A stretch of 64,000 nucleotides of DNA from Bacteroidota bacterium. Its GTDB lineage: Bacteria > Bacteroidota > Bacteroidia > Cytophagales > Cyclobacteriaceae. Location: assembly GCA_947470895.1 (NCBI GenBank), contig CANIVF010000002.1, positions 1 through 64,000 on the forward strand, read 5' to 3'. Shown here piece after piece: positions 50,156 through 60,739 of this stretch (its first letter is position 1; each line of letters starts with the position of its first letter). The notes beneath the pieces are model-generated. The model was not told the origin of the DNA. It made no database searches and was given only the letters and a program-made list of their open reading frames with translations. A program made the translations under genes and the position numbers.

Positions 50156-51604
50156 TTAAAATTCAATTGGTTTACCCTGATAAAAATCCAGTACTTTTTT
50201 CTTAAAAATGAAATCATATTTAGCACGCACTAAATCAGACTTTGCCTGAAATAATGCATTCTCTGAAACCTGATAATCAACAAAGTTAACGGCACCATTA
50301 TCGAACCGCTGCTTTGACATGCGGAAAGCTTCATCCCGAGCCGATACTTGTTTAGTTGCTGACTGGTATGTTTTCGATGCTGCTAAAGCATCGTTATAGG
50401 CAGTTTCTACTAGCCTGCGTAAGGTATTCTCAGTGTCTTTCAAGTTGATTTCAGCTTGCTGATTGTTGACCATAGACCGTTGCACAGTTGACCTGGTTTG
50501 GTATCCATTGAAAATCGGTATTTGCAGACTTAAAGAAAGCGCCCGAGATATGTTGTCCTTGATCTGATCCTGCAACACATAACCTTCTACGAGTTGACCG
50601 GATGGAACCTGCACATCGGTAAGCACCGGAGTGTTTGCGCCTTGTAGGTAACCAATTTGTTGAGCCACGGTTGTCGGTGTTCCTCCATCCCGAATAAAAC
50701 GATCGCGGTCAGCAGCACTTGAATAGTTACTAAATAAGTTACCATTCAAACTCAGTCGAGGATACAATGAACCGCGTGAAGCTTTCAATGCCAATACAGA
50801 ACTCTGAAGTTTCAATTGAGCACTTTTCACTTCGGGTAACGTCTGGCGAGCAGCTTCATATATCTGTTCTGAGGTCTCTGTCAAAAGTAATTCTGTTCCG
50901 ATATCTATCTGAGGCACCTCAATTTCCATAGGCGTTGAAGCAGAAAACTGTAACGCTTGTTTCAATTGTAAAAGAGAAAGGTTCAATGCATTTTCTCGAT
51001 TGATCAGGTTCAATTCGTTGGTGGCTTGTTGTGCTTCCAGATCCAGAACATTACCTCTTGGCACCGATCCTGCCTCGGCCAATCTACGCGTACGTTCTAA
51101 TTGCTGAGTGGTGGTTGCTAACTGCGATTCCGCATTAGAAAATAATTCCTTGTTAAAGATGACGTTCGTATAAAAAGTGATTACACTTAAAATCACATCA
51201 TTTTTAGATTTCGCAAAATCTTCTTTTGATGCTGCATTATCCAAATCGCTTTGACGATAGGTATTCATTAATCGGAATCCGTTAAATAAAATCACCGAAC
51301 TGCTCGCATTTAAATTGAATGAATTAATTCTTTGCGTACTGAATAAGTTGGTGGTAGGGTCAATGCTACGGCCCCAGTTATATCCAAATGTGCTTCCTCC
51401 GTTTAATGAGGGTAGCATTTGTAGCTTTGACTGCGTTAAGCCTATTTGGGTATTCTCCACGGACAAGAGGCTTCTCTTTACATTCAGGTTGTTCTGCAAC
51501 GCATAATCAATACATTCTCTCAAAGTCCAGATTTTTTTATCCTGCGAGATGCCTGCATGCGTACTGATCAGGCAAATGATCATTAAAATTATTTTTTTCA
51601 TCAT
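50156..51604 (-). CDS. TolC-family outer-membrane efflux protein
   Basis: WTLRECIDYALQNNLNVKRS; FDNGAVNFVDYQVSENALFQAKSDLVRAKYDF. Confidence 0.92.
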   Translation of the reverse strand: MMKKIILMIICLISTHAGISQDKKIWTLRECIDYALQNNLNVKRSLLSVENTQIGLTQSKLQMLPSLNGGSTFGYNWGRSIDPTTNLFSTQRINSFNLNASSSVILFNGFRLMNTYRQSDLDNAASKEDFAKSKNDVILSVITFYTNVIFNKELFSNAESQLATTTQQLERTRRLAEAGSVPRGNVLDLEAQQATNELNLINRENALNLSLLQLKQALQFSASTPMEIEVPQIDIGTELLLTETSEQIYEAARQTLPEVKSAQLKLQSSVLALKASRGSLYPRLSLNGNLFSNYSSAADRDRFIRDGGTPTTVAQQIGYLQGANTPVLTDVQVPSGQLVEGYVLQDQIKDNISRALSLSLQIPIFNGYQTRSTVQRSMVNNQQAEINLKDTENTLRRLVETAYNDALAASKTYQSATKQVSARDEAFRMSKQRFDNGAVNFVDYQVSENALFQAKSDLVRAKYDFIFKKKVLDFYQGKPIEF

Positions 51605-51607
51605 AGG

Positions 51608-52285
51608 TTATAATACAATGGCCGGTATGTTAATTACTTCTTTTATCCAACTTAGACTCTTCAAATACTCAAATGTTACAGGCTTAATCGATGAATCCAT
51701 TTCGATCACCTGGCACGCCAAATCATTTTTTCCCTTGCGGGAAACAGACATGGTGGCGATGTTGCAATCATCGTGAGCAAGAACATTGGCGATAAATGCA
51801 ATGCTACCCTTTATATCATCCGCAAAAAAGATTAACGTGCGCAGGCTTGCTGAAAAGTCAGCTTTAAATCCATTCACTTCTGCGATATTAATTACACCTC
51901 CACCTTTACTCTCTCCAAGAACTTCAATCGTTCTATCTCCTTTACCGATCAATAAGCGAATAGAGTTGGGATGAAGCGTGGATGCATTGCCGACAGACTT
52001 GAAATGATAGTTTAATCCTGATTGACTAGCTATTTCGATGGATTCGCGTATTCGCTTGTCATCGGTATCAAAATCCATTAGTCCAGCCAGAATAGCACGA
52101 TCACTTCCGTGGCCCTCATACGTTCTGGCAAAGGAATTATAGAAAATGATTTCTGCAGAATCGGGAACATCTCCCAAAATTTTGACAGCAACCTTTGCAA
52201 TTCGTACTACTCCTGCCGTGTGGGAACTGGACGGACCGATCATTATCGGGCCAATCATATCAAAAATGCTACTCTTTTCGGGCAT
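51608..52285 (-). CDS. sdaAB: L-serine dehydratase beta subunit
   Basis: IFDMIGPIMIGPSSSHTAGVVRIAKVA; C-terminal ACT-like domain. Confidence 0.92.
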   Translation of the reverse strand: MPEKSSIFDMIGPIMIGPSSSHTAGVVRIAKVAVKILGDVPDSAEIIFYNSFARTYEGHGSDRAILAGLMDFDTDDKRIRESIEIASQSGLNYHFKSVGNASTLHPNSIRLLIGKGDRTIEVLGESKGGGVINIAEVNGFKADFSASLRTLIFFADDIKGSIAFIANVLAHDDCNIATMSVSRKGKNDLACQVIEMDSSIKPVTFEYLKSLSWIKEVINIPAIVL

Positions 52286-52441
52286 ACGCGATTAGATAAC
52301 GGAATATTCTGCAAAAGGATTTCGTTTATGGGTATTTAATATGCCTAATTGGGTATTTATTAATGAGCGGCAAAATTAGAGGTTCTTACGTTAATCCTTC
52401 GATACGGATTCGTTGTTGATTACCATTTGATTGTGAGTTGG

Positions 52442-52735
52442 TTACTGTTCAAAACCTGGTACAAGAATCATTTTGGTGTGAGCGGTTCGTTGTCGCAAAG
52501 CCTTGGCGGGTGCATATTCTTCAGAACTCCACCAAGCTTGGGCATTATCTGCGTCAGGGAATTCCAAAACAACAATTCGTTCAGGCTTCCAATCTCCTTC
52601 AAGGGATCCAACCTTGCCACCCCGAACGATAAATTTTCCATCAAAAGGTTTTAAGGATTGGGGAGTCAACTTTTTGTAATCCTCATATTCAGCAGGATTA
52701 TGGATAGTAACTTCTACAATGACATATGCTGGCAT
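52442..52735 (-). CDS. DUF1330 domain-containing protein
   Basis: PAYVIVEVTIHNPAEYEDYKKLTPQSLKPFDGKFIVRGGKVGSLEGDWKPERIVVLEFPDADNAQAWWSSEEY. Confidence 0.92.
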   Translation of the reverse strand: MPAYVIVEVTIHNPAEYEDYKKLTPQSLKPFDGKFIVRGGKVGSLEGDWKPERIVVLEFPDADNAQAWWSSEEYAPAKALRQRTAHTKMILVPGFEQ

Positions 52736-52744
52736 AAAAAATAA

Positions 52745-53734
52745 TTAATCATTCTTGGCTTTGCCGTATGCTTCAATAATATCCCTAACCAAACGGTGCC
52801 TTACTACGTCCTTTTCATTCAGCTCAATAAATCCAATGGAATTTATCCCATTTAAAATTCTTACTGCTTCTTTTAATCCTGACCGTTGACTAGCAGGCAA
52901 ATCGATTTGAGTTGTATCTCCGGTAACAATCATTTTAGAATCCGGGCCCATCCGCGTCAGAAACATCTTCATCTGCATCGGTGTGGTATTTTGAGCCTCA
53001 TCAAGAAGAATGAAAGCGTTATTAAGCGTGCGGCCTCGCATATAAGCAAGGGGAGCAATTTCTATAATTTCGCGCTCCATGTAATACTTGAGTTTTTCAA
53101 ACGCAACCATGTCATTAAGAGCGTCATAAATAGGCCTCAGATAAGGATCAATTTTTTCTTTTAAATCCCCTGGCAAAAAACCAAGATTCTCCCCTGCCTC
53201 CACGGCAGGCCGGGTGATGATGATCTTCTTTACCTGTTTATTCTTCAATGCTTTTACGGCCATGGCAACAGAAACATACGTCTTTCCTGTTCCGGCTGGT
53301 CCGAGGACAAAGACGAGGTCATAATCATGCACTGCCTTTACTAACCGTTGCTGATTTACCGTTTTTGCTTTTATGGGTGAGCCTTTGGTGCCAAATAGAA
53401 TGATTCCATCTGGTGAATTTTCTGGCACAAATTCCTGTCTTTCCTGCGAGATATAGCCCCGCACAGTTTCCTCGGTAATTTTTCCAAACTGATGAAAATG
53501 AGCCATCAGGGAATCCAGTATTTCAGTGATCTGAACAATATCCGGAGCCTCTCCCTTTACTAAGATTTCATTACCTCTGGAAATAATCCTGGTCTTTGGA
53601 AATGCCTCCGCAAGCTCGGTGATGTTCTTGTTTTCAACTCCCAAAAAATCGGTGAGGGGAATATTTTCTAATGTGATGGTTTTCTCGATCAATGAAGTAA
53701 AATGAATTTTAAATAACTTAATTTTGAACGACAA
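52745..53734 (-). CDS. phoH: PhoH-family ATPase
   Basis: VFVLGPAGTGKTYVSVAMAV; ITRPAVEAGENLGFLPGDLKEKIDPYLRPIYDAL; ILLDEAQNTTPMQMKMFLTRMG. Confidence 0.95.
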   Translation of the reverse strand: MSFKIKLFKIHFTSLIEKTITLENIPLTDFLGVENKNITELAEAFPKTRIISRGNEILVKGEAPDIVQITEILDSLMAHFHQFGKITEETVRGYISQERQEFVPENSPDGIILFGTKGSPIKAKTVNQQRLVKAVHDYDLVFVLGPAGTGKTYVSVAMAVKALKNKQVKKIIITRPAVEAGENLGFLPGDLKEKIDPYLRPIYDALNDMVAFEKLKYYMEREIIEIAPLAYMRGRTLNNAFILLDEAQNTTPMQMKMFLTRMGPDSKMIVTGDTTQIDLPASQRSGLKEAVRILNGINSIGFIELNEKDVVRHRLVRDIIEAYGKAKND

Positions 53735-53785
53735 AAGTAAAACAAATCCCGGGTTCGCATAAATAAAACCGGGTACACTGCTCAG

Positions 53786-54559
53786 ATGGCCATCGTTACA
53801 TTACTGACGGATAGCGGGGAAATCGACCACTATGTGGCAGCCATTAAAGCCAAAATCCTTGGAGTCAATCCAGGCCTCAATATCATTGACATCAGCCATA
53901 AAATTATGCCCTGTGATATTGCGCATGGTGCATTCGTGTTGAAATCTGTATTCCGCGATTTCCCAAAGGGCACCGTTCATTTGGTTGGAGTTGATGCAAC
54001 CGGAGGGCGTGGTGAGCAGCCGATAGCCATTCAATTAGAAGATCACTTCTTTGTTGGCACCGATAATGGATTACTCGGACTGATCAGCGACAAAAGTCAC
54101 CAACTGGGTGTATCCTTAAATTCTATCATTCCGGTTCAGACTACGTTTCCAGAAAAAGATATTCTTGCTCCAGCTGCTGCGCGAATTGCCAGTGGTGTGG
54201 CCATTACCACATTAGGAAAACCGTTGACAGTGTTCAAGAGGATGCTTAACCGGCAGGTAAAAGCCACAAGACGCATTATAGCAGGCCATGTGATGAAGGT
54301 GGATAATTATGGGAACCTGATCACCAACATCGGCAAACAGGATTTTGATATTTTAAGTAAGGATAAGAATTTCAGCATTCAATTTGGTGGCGAAAAGTCC
54401 AGAAGAATTCATACCGAATATCATCAAGTTGAGCAAGGAGAATGCTTTGTACTATTTAATAGTCTTGGCCTTTTAGAAATCGGCATCAACAAAGGAAACG
54501 GTAGTGAGTTACTAGGATTGCAATACGACAGTCCGGTGAATATTACTTTTGAGAATTGA
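53786..54559 (+). CDS. SAM hydroxide adenosyltransferase (SAM chlorinase/fluorinase superfamily)
   Basis: IVTLLTDSGEIDHYVAAIKAKILGVNPGLNIIDISHKIMPCDI; VDNYGNLITNI. Confidence 0.9.
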   Translation: MAIVTLLTDSGEIDHYVAAIKAKILGVNPGLNIIDISHKIMPCDIAHGAFVLKSVFRDFPKGTVHLVGVDATGGRGEQPIAIQLEDHFFVGTDNGLLGLISDKSHQLGVSLNSIIPVQTTFPEKDILAPAAARIASGVAITTLGKPLTVFKRMLNRQVKATRRIIAGHVMKVDNYGNLITNIGKQDFDILSKDKNFSIQFGGEKSRRIHTEYHQVEQGECFVLFNSLGLLEIGINKGNGSELLGLQYDSPVNITFEN

Positions 54560-54625
54560 ACCTGATACCAGTTCCGGGTCTCGGCAGAGATTATAATACA
54601 GTTTGTTATCTCACACTAAATCTTT

Positions 54626-54919
54626 ATGATTATTCGAATTGTGCACATGCATTTTACTGAAGCCGGAGTAAACGAGTTTCTCGAAATCTTTAATCGCAAT
54701 AAGGAAGCCATTCGCATTTTTCCCGGATGCTCTCATTTAAAGCTCTTAAAAGACTTTAACGATCCTGCTTGCTTTACTACACTTAGCCATTGGGATGATG
54801 CCGCTTGTCTGGATAATTATCGGAAGTCAGAACTTTTTGGCGGTGTGTGGAGCCAGGTGAAAACACTCTTTTCAGAAAAAAGCCAGGCCTTTTCGCTCCA
54901 GAAATTTATCGAGCTATAA
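54626..54919 (+). CDS. Antibiotic-biosynthesis-monooxygenase-like (ABM/quinol monooxygenase) protein
   Basis: 97 aa; FLEIFNRNKEAIRIFPGCSHLKLLKDFNDPACFTTLSHWDDAACLDNYRKSELF. Confidence 0.8.
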   Translation: MIIRIVHMHFTEAGVNEFLEIFNRNKEAIRIFPGCSHLKLLKDFNDPACFTTLSHWDDAACLDNYRKSELFGGVWSQVKTLFSEKSQAFSLQKFIEL

Positions 54920-54985
54920 TAATTGTATAGGATTTAAAGATTACACATATTTGCATCCCGTTTGTAATACGGATCAGGTAAACGA

Positions 54986-55067
54986 GCCTGAGTGGCGGAA
55001 TTGGTAGACGCGCACGACTCAAAATCGTGTGCCTTAGGGCGTGCCGGTTCGATTCCGGCCTTAGGTA
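54986..55067 (+). tRNA. tRNA-Leu (anticodon CAA)
   Basis: GCCTGAG...TTAGGT acceptor pairing, class II variable arm, anticodon loop CTCAAAA, T-arm GGTTCGATTCC. CCA not encoded. Confidence 0.95.
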
Positions 55068-55087
55068 CAAGTATTCTATTTATCACA

Positions 55088-55122
55088 TGAAGTGTCAATA
55101 TTGATTTTTGACACTTCATTTT
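55088..55122 (+). terminator. Terminator hairpin after tRNA-Leu
   Basis: TGAAGTGTCAA...TTGACACTTCA perfect 11-bp stem followed by TTTT. Confidence 0.75.
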
Positions 55123-55134
55123 AAAAATCTCACC

Positions 55135-55605
55135 ATGCAAATCACAAAACACTCGGTAGCCGCCATTCATTATACACTTACGGATAATAATGGAAATGTC
55201 TTAGACTCCAGCACAGGTCGCGATCCCCTTCATTACATCCACGGCATTGGTAACCTTATTCCAGGCATGGAAGATGGCCTTGAAGGAAGAACAAAGGGAG
55301 ATAAATTCAATATCAAGGTGAGCCCTGAAAAGGGGTATGGTGTAAAAAGTGATGATCTGCTCCAGCAGGTGCCACGCTTGGCCTTTGGTGATCAAAAAAT
55401 TGAACTGGGAATGCAATTTCAAACTAACCAAGGCTCTGTAGTCACGGTAACTAAGGTTGGTTTGGATTCTATCACGGTAGATGCTAATCACCCACTTGCT
55501 GGTGTTGAATTAAATTTTGATGTTGAGGTGCTGGAAATTCGTATTGCAACAGAAGAAGAGCTTACACACGGTCACGTTCACGGTCCGGGTGGTCATCACC
55601 ACTAA
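55135..55605 (+). CDS. slyD: FKBP-type peptidyl-prolyl isomerase, SlyD-like
   Basis: YTLTDNNGNVLDSSTGRDPLHYIHGIGNLIPGMEDGLEGRTKGDKFNIKVSPEKGYG; His-rich C-terminus. Confidence 0.94.
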   Translation: MQITKHSVAAIHYTLTDNNGNVLDSSTGRDPLHYIHGIGNLIPGMEDGLEGRTKGDKFNIKVSPEKGYGVKSDDLLQQVPRLAFGDQKIELGMQFQTNQGSVVTVTKVGLDSITVDANHPLAGVELNFDVEVLEIRIATEEELTHGHVHGPGGHHH

Positions 55606-55609
55606 GGCA

Positions 55610-58600
55610 TCAGCGAAACCAAATCAGTTTTCCAGTACTGATCGAATCTATTTCTCCGCTCTTTATGTGAAGACGGTAGATATAAACTCCATTATTCAGA
55701 GTTTTGCCTGAAGCGTCTGTACCATTCCAGATGATTTCATTGGTGCCAATGTAAAACCTCTGAACATTCTCTATATCAAATCTGGACACCAATTGACCAG
55801 TAGAAGAAAATACCTCCAGTAAAAATTCATCTGGCAACGTGTTTCCCGAAAGTTTAAAGTTGAAAAAAAATCCAACCGATGATGGATTGGGATACACTCC
55901 ATTGAAATTTAGTGTCGTCTCTGATTTTACATGAAATGAAATTTCGTAAGGATCTATCCCACTCAAATTTCCGCTGGCGTCTTTTGCCTCAACAGAAAGA
56001 ACATATTCGCCATCAATCAAATCGGTGGGACTAAAATCAACCCGAAAATCATAAGTGAGCATTGCTGGAGACCAACTTATCGAGCTATTGCTAAAATAGA
56101 TTGGCTTAAACGGGCAGTCATTTGCATTACAGGGATAACTCAGAAATATTTTCATACCAAGTGTATCCGTTTTCAGCAGGAATCTATTCTCATCTTTTAA
56201 AGTCATCTGAATGGACGTAGTAGAAGAAACAAAATCTCCATTTCGGATTTCGCGTCCATCAAAAGTGACTTCCAGGATTGGGTTAGTTTTGTCCGGTTTC
56301 ACAATCAAGTAATCAGGTAGATTGGCAAAATTATTATCGTAGTATAGCTCAGGTACTTCTTTCCTGTTTACATAAACATTGACATCATTAATGCCGGCCT
56401 TTCCCACAGTATTAGAGTGAACATTAAAGAATGTTGTTTGCCCTGGCAAGGGAGCTGTAATTAAAGAGTCCTTCTGTAGACGTTGTTGGGTTTCCTGTGT
56501 AACTACTTCTAGTTCTACCTTTAACGGAATAGTAAAATCCTTGGCCGACACATTGGTAAAACCAAATTGGATGCTCCAGGATTGACCTTCCTGCACACTT
56601 TTAGTTTGATATAGGCCATCATAAAAAAGAACACCTTCTGGTACAGGTTCATACAATACAATCCAATTTTTCCAATCGGCCGGAGTAAGATTGATTTCAT
56701 CTTTTGCATCATACACCAGTCGCAGATAAGGAACTTGCGAGGTAGATAAGTTGGATAAATCAAAGCCACTTGTTGCGTTATCGGAAATCAATGTTTCTTC
56801 GCCTTTACTATCCACTCCATAAATAAAAAAAACAGCTTGATCCGATGATTCCAATGTCGGAGTCAATGAATAGAATGCATCCCATCTTTTGGCGGGACCA
56901 ATCAACTCTGATTTCATGATGCCCTCTGCCCTTCTTCCCGTTAGTTCTTTGGCTACAAAAAGTAATTGTTCGTTTGCAGGAGATAGAGACGATCGGAAAA
57001 CTTTTGCTGAACCGGGTGAAGCACCTTTTTTTCCGAAGATGATAACAGGCTCACCTGCCTCTAACGAGTTCAACTCAGTCAAACCTATTCCGAGTTCGCT
57101 AAGTTTTGCTTTTACAGAGGAAGACCAACCGAAATAGTCCGGGTCACCAATGGAAAATAGTACTATTGAATCGCTTGTTCCAACGGCATTCACCCATGCA
57201 GATAAATCATCATCCAAACCCGTTTCCAATTCTGATGCTGTAAAGCTATTGATTATTTGAGGCTCGCGACCACAGGTGCGTGGATCTTGAAAATTGAAAG
57301 GTAATCCGGCATAAGGTACTACTGTTACCTTGTTGAAGGCAATAAAATTTAGTGTGTTGTTGCGACAGGGTTGGTTTTGTGTGCCCAGATTATATTCTGA
57401 CCCATTAATCTTGACTGAGACATCGGTATCCGGAAGAGGGTTGTTTATTCCAAACGTTGCAATCTCTAATGAAGTCTTCGTCTCTTCAAATCGAAAAGGT
57501 TTACCTTCTCCATCACTGACTAATCCGCTGAAGAAATTCTCGGTTGTCTGGTCCTTTCTCAACTGTGCCCAACCTTCATCACCATTTTTAATGTAAGAGA
57601 ATGAGGATACACTCCAATCCGTACTCTCACCAGAAATTGGTTGATCAAATTGAGTGCGCCAATAATATACGGTGGAGTCTTGCTTCAATAACTCAATAGT
57701 GGTTTTAGCAAGAACTTTTCCAGAGACAAGCTTTTCCTTTTTAAAGGGACTGGTAAATGATAATGTGGTATCGATTTCAAGTTTAAAGTCTCGGGTAACA
57801 GATAGCGGATCGCTGGACTGCCAAATGAAATTCACCGATGTTTTACTTTCAATCCCAAAAGCGGCAGGGAAAAGATTTAATGTGGCGCTGGAAGAGAATG
57901 ATTGCGAAAGAATCGCCTGATTATTCTCTTCATTTCTTTCTTTGATTTTATAATCCGGGTCAATCTTAACCAGGAATGTGTTATCACCAGAGCCATCTTC
58001 TATACCACGATAAATTTTAAAAAGCAGTGTATCTTCATGAAGCAAAGGTAAATACGTTGAGTCGTAGGTAGCTGTTGATCCATCTTTGAATGTGCGATTT
58101 ACGCTTACTTTAACTGATGAATTTTTTACCAATCCGATATTGCGAATTCCAATTTGTATAGCAAATGAATTGGTAAGGGCGGTTATCGGCTTGCCATCGA
58201 GTGGAATTAAGCGAAGTGACGAATTGGTGATTTCATAATCGGGATCATTACTTTGAAATAACCTAACGGCCGGATCTCCGAGCAATACCATTTGCTGCAC
58301 TTGAGTAATATTCGAAATACTGGCTGAGGCCCCCTGCATATATTGTCGTGCTACTTCCTTTTGCAAATCACCCACACCCTTTTTTACGAATACTGAATCA
58401 GCAAAACCAATTCGATAAAAGTAATCGGAATAACTGCGCAACGTAGAAACAAAACCAAAGGAACTGTGCGCAATGAAATTTCTTGCACCACGATTGGACA
58501 CTGCAATCCAATCTTCGCCAAAGTTGACTTCATTATTGAAAAAATTGCCGGCATTGCATCCATTTATTAACATGACCGGATATTTGCCTGAATTATTGTA

Positions 58601-60562
58601 ACCCATTACCGGATCACTGGCAAAACCAATATCAATATCAATCGTGCTCGGTGAAGAGTGACCAAAAAAAGTGACCAGATTTACTCCTGCATTTATTTCA
58701 TCCGATACGTTAATTAACTCAACGGTGGACGGATCGCGCTTGGCAATCGTGTTGATAGATCCACCCCAATAAATTCCTTCACCCGTAGCCTTGAAACCAT
58801 CCATGTATCCACGAAATAGAGGCAACTCAAAAGGTTGAATACCGCCACTAAGATGAAGTCCTCTCTTTTGCCAATCCTGAATTACATTCGGGTTTTCAGT
58901 TTCCTTTATCTTGTTTAAATAACTGGCCACCTCCGCTGGTGTGGTAACAGAAAGCCGGCCTGTAGGCACTGCTGGTTCATAGGTGGTTCCTGATAGCCCT
59001 GAAGTAAAGTTCATATCCGAACCGGGAAGACCTGCAGAGGGAACCAAATCTTTTAATACTTGAGGCCCCGGATTAACTAATCTATGAAACCCTGCATTTA
59101 CATCTCTGCCTTTGCCAATCAGAAACAAATACTTTGGCTGACCTTTGTCCACCATAAATCGCATAAACTCATAGATGGCTTTAGGCGATGTTTCACCATA
59201 ATTGAATTGATTATACAATTGATCCATGGTTACAACGAGTGTGTCATACGAACCACCCTGGGCTGAAGCCCTGTAGGCTGCATATGCCTTTACAGGATCA
59301 TTGTAAGACGAAGCCGGTTTCATCAACACCGGGTGTGATATAACAATGTAATCCGATTGCGCGGGATCAATTAATCTGAAGTTAACTTTCCTTAACACGG
59401 GGGTTTGTGTTGATGTAAAGGCATAAAGCCTTCGTTGTGTTTCGGTTGATCCAACCACGGCTGTTAATGAAGTTCCAGATACGCGGGTGCCTATTGAAAT
59501 TATGGACATTGGATCGGTAACATCCCATATACGCATAGCTGATGGTGCACGATCCCATTCTACATAGGTTTTGCCTGTCGGCTTAGCCTCCAGATAAAAG
59601 ACTTTTTCACTCAAACCAAGAGCAGTAAAATTCTGAGGAAAAGTCAATCGTAAATAAGAAACGCTGAACTGCGGACGATTGGTTGTTGCCGAAGTTGCTG
59701 AAAACCGAATAATCAGTTTTCCATCGGAACCAATATCACTAGTAGTTAAGGGTAATGTTAACGTTGTCGTTGCAAAGCCGTTGAAAGAAGTTGTGCTGAT
59801 GGATCGCAAAGAACCAATGTTGGGGCCAACAAAAATTTGTGCCGTATGCGAAATCTGATCTCTGCCAACCAGTAAAATTTCTAATTGAGGATTTTCTGAA
59901 CCCGATTCTATGCTGTTGATGAGATCAATAGAATAATCGATCGACTCCCCTTGACTGATTGCATTGCCCGTCCATCCTTCTCCGATATCAAAATGGGTGT
60001 ATTGAATGACATCGTTAAGAGTCACTCCTCCTGAATATTGAGTTTTATTGATGATGAGTCGCTCCTCGTTATGATATTTCTCTTTAGCGATGTTGGTTAC
60101 ATTCACTTCATCAAACGCGGCAACACGCTTTCCTGCTATAGGCCCGGTGCTCCACGTAAAAAAATAGGCTGTTGTATCGCTGAATAAATTGTAGTAGTGG
60201 TGAGGCTGAGTGCTGCTTGGCTTGTATAACGATTTATCTAATGTTCCATCATTGGCCTCGCCATAAAACTCAATGTAGTCATCGGTGTTCAGTACGGCAT
60301 CGGATTGCCCCTTCACTAAAATAGCTTGTTCCTTTCCGCGATGAAACAGTTGAATCAACCGGGGATCAATTGCCGCTACTGGCACACCTGCATTTTGTAA
60401 ATCCGAATAGGTAAGCTTAAAAACTCCTTTCCTCACAATCGGTATTCTATAGTATTCCTGTCCTGGACGGAGCCAGTCATTGGAATACTGAGAGAATGCC
60501 TGCCAGGGTATTATGAAAAGAAAGCAAAAAAGTTGAAGTCCTGACCGCACAGTTTTTGTCAA
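55610..60562 (-). CDS. C25 (gingipain-like) cysteine peptidase, type IX secretion sortase PorU2-like
   Basis: 1650 aa; NLVTFFGHSSPSTIDID (His) and YPVMLINGCNAGNFFN (Cys) catalytic regions; C-terminal sorting/FlgD-like domain. Confidence 0.85.
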   Translation of the reverse strand: MTKTVRSGLQLFCFLFIIPWQAFSQYSNDWLRPGQEYYRIPIVRKGVFKLTYSDLQNAGVPVAAIDPRLIQLFHRGKEQAILVKGQSDAVLNTDDYIEFYGEANDGTLDKSLYKPSSTQPHHYYNLFSDTTAYFFTWSTGPIAGKRVAAFDEVNVTNIAKEKYHNEERLIINKTQYSGGVTLNDVIQYTHFDIGEGWTGNAISQGESIDYSIDLINSIESGSENPQLEILLVGRDQISHTAQIFVGPNIGSLRSISTTSFNGFATTTLTLPLTTSDIGSDGKLIIRFSATSATTNRPQFSVSYLRLTFPQNFTALGLSEKVFYLEAKPTGKTYVEWDRAPSAMRIWDVTDPMSIISIGTRVSGTSLTAVVGSTETQRRLYAFTSTQTPVLRKVNFRLIDPAQSDYIVISHPVLMKPASSYNDPVKAYAAYRASAQGGSYDTLVVTMDQLYNQFNYGETSPKAIYEFMRFMVDKGQPKYLFLIGKGRDVNAGFHRLVNPGPQVLKDLVPSAGLPGSDMNFTSGLSGTTYEPAVPTGRLSVTTPAEVASYLNKIKETENPNVIQDWQKRGLHLSGGIQPFELPLFRGYMDGFKATGEGIYWGGSINTIAKRDPSTVELINVSDEINAGVNLVTFFGHSSPSTIDIDIGFASDPVMGYNNSGKYPVMLINGCNAGNFFNNEVNFGEDWIAVSNRGARNFIAHSSFGFVSTLRSYSDYFYRIGFADSVFVKKGVGDLQKEVARQYMQGASASISNITQVQQMVLLGDPAVRLFQSNDPDYEITNSSLRLIPLDGKPITALTNSFAIQIGIRNIGLVKNSSVKVSVNRTFKDGSTATYDSTYLPLLHEDTLLFKIYRGIEDGSGDNTFLVKIDPDYKIKERNEENNQAILSQSFSSSATLNLFPAAFGIESKTSVNFIWQSSDPLSVTRDFKLEIDTTLSFTSPFKKEKLVSGKVLAKTTIELLKQDSTVYYWRTQFDQPISGESTDWSVSSFSYIKNGDEGWAQLRKDQTTENFFSGLVSDGEGKPFRFEETKTSLEIATFGINNPLPDTDVSVKINGSEYNLGTQNQPCRNNTLNFIAFNKVTVVPYAGLPFNFQDPRTCGREPQIINSFTASELETGLDDDLSAWVNAVGTSDSIVLFSIGDPDYFGWSSSVKAKLSELGIGLTELNSLEAGEPVIIFGKKGASPGSAKVFRSSLSPANEQLLFVAKELTGRRAEGIMKSELIGPAKRWDAFYSLTPTLESSDQAVFFIYGVDSKGEETLISDNATSGFDLSNLSTSQVPYLRLVYDAKDEINLTPADWKNWIVLYEPVPEGVLFYDGLYQTKSVQEGQSWSIQFGFTNVSAKDFTIPLKVELEVVTQETQQRLQKDSLITAPLPGQTTFFNVHSNTVGKAGINDVNVYVNRKEVPELYYDNNFANLPDYLIVKPDKTNPILEVTFDGREIRNGDFVSSTTSIQMTLKDENRFLLKTDTLGMKIFLSYPCNANDCPFKPIYFSNSSISWSPAMLTYDFRVDFSPTDLIDGEYVLSVEAKDASGNLSGIDPYEISFHVKSETTLNFNGVYPNPSSVGFFFNFKLSGNTLPDEFLLEVFSSTGQLVSRFDIENVQRFYIGTNEIIWNGTDASGKTLNNGVYIYRLHIKSGEIDSISTGKLIWFR

Positions 60563-60739
60563 TATGATGCCGGAATGAATACCAAAATCAAAAATACAGG
60601 TAACTATCCGCTTTCACCCCTCGAAATCATTAAAATAAAGGCCTTTTTAAAAAAAGTTAAAAAATTTTCATCCAGTACTTGGCCATACATAGTACTTTCA
60701 CGTATAACATCACAAGATCAGATCTTAACAAATGGATGT

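Noticed and set aside
54934-55170. Minus-strand ORF of 78 aa over the tRNA-Leu (PKAGIEPARPKAHDFESCASTNSATQA)
   Set aside because: Classic spurious translation of the antisense of a tRNA-Leu gene; the tRNA explains the sequence.
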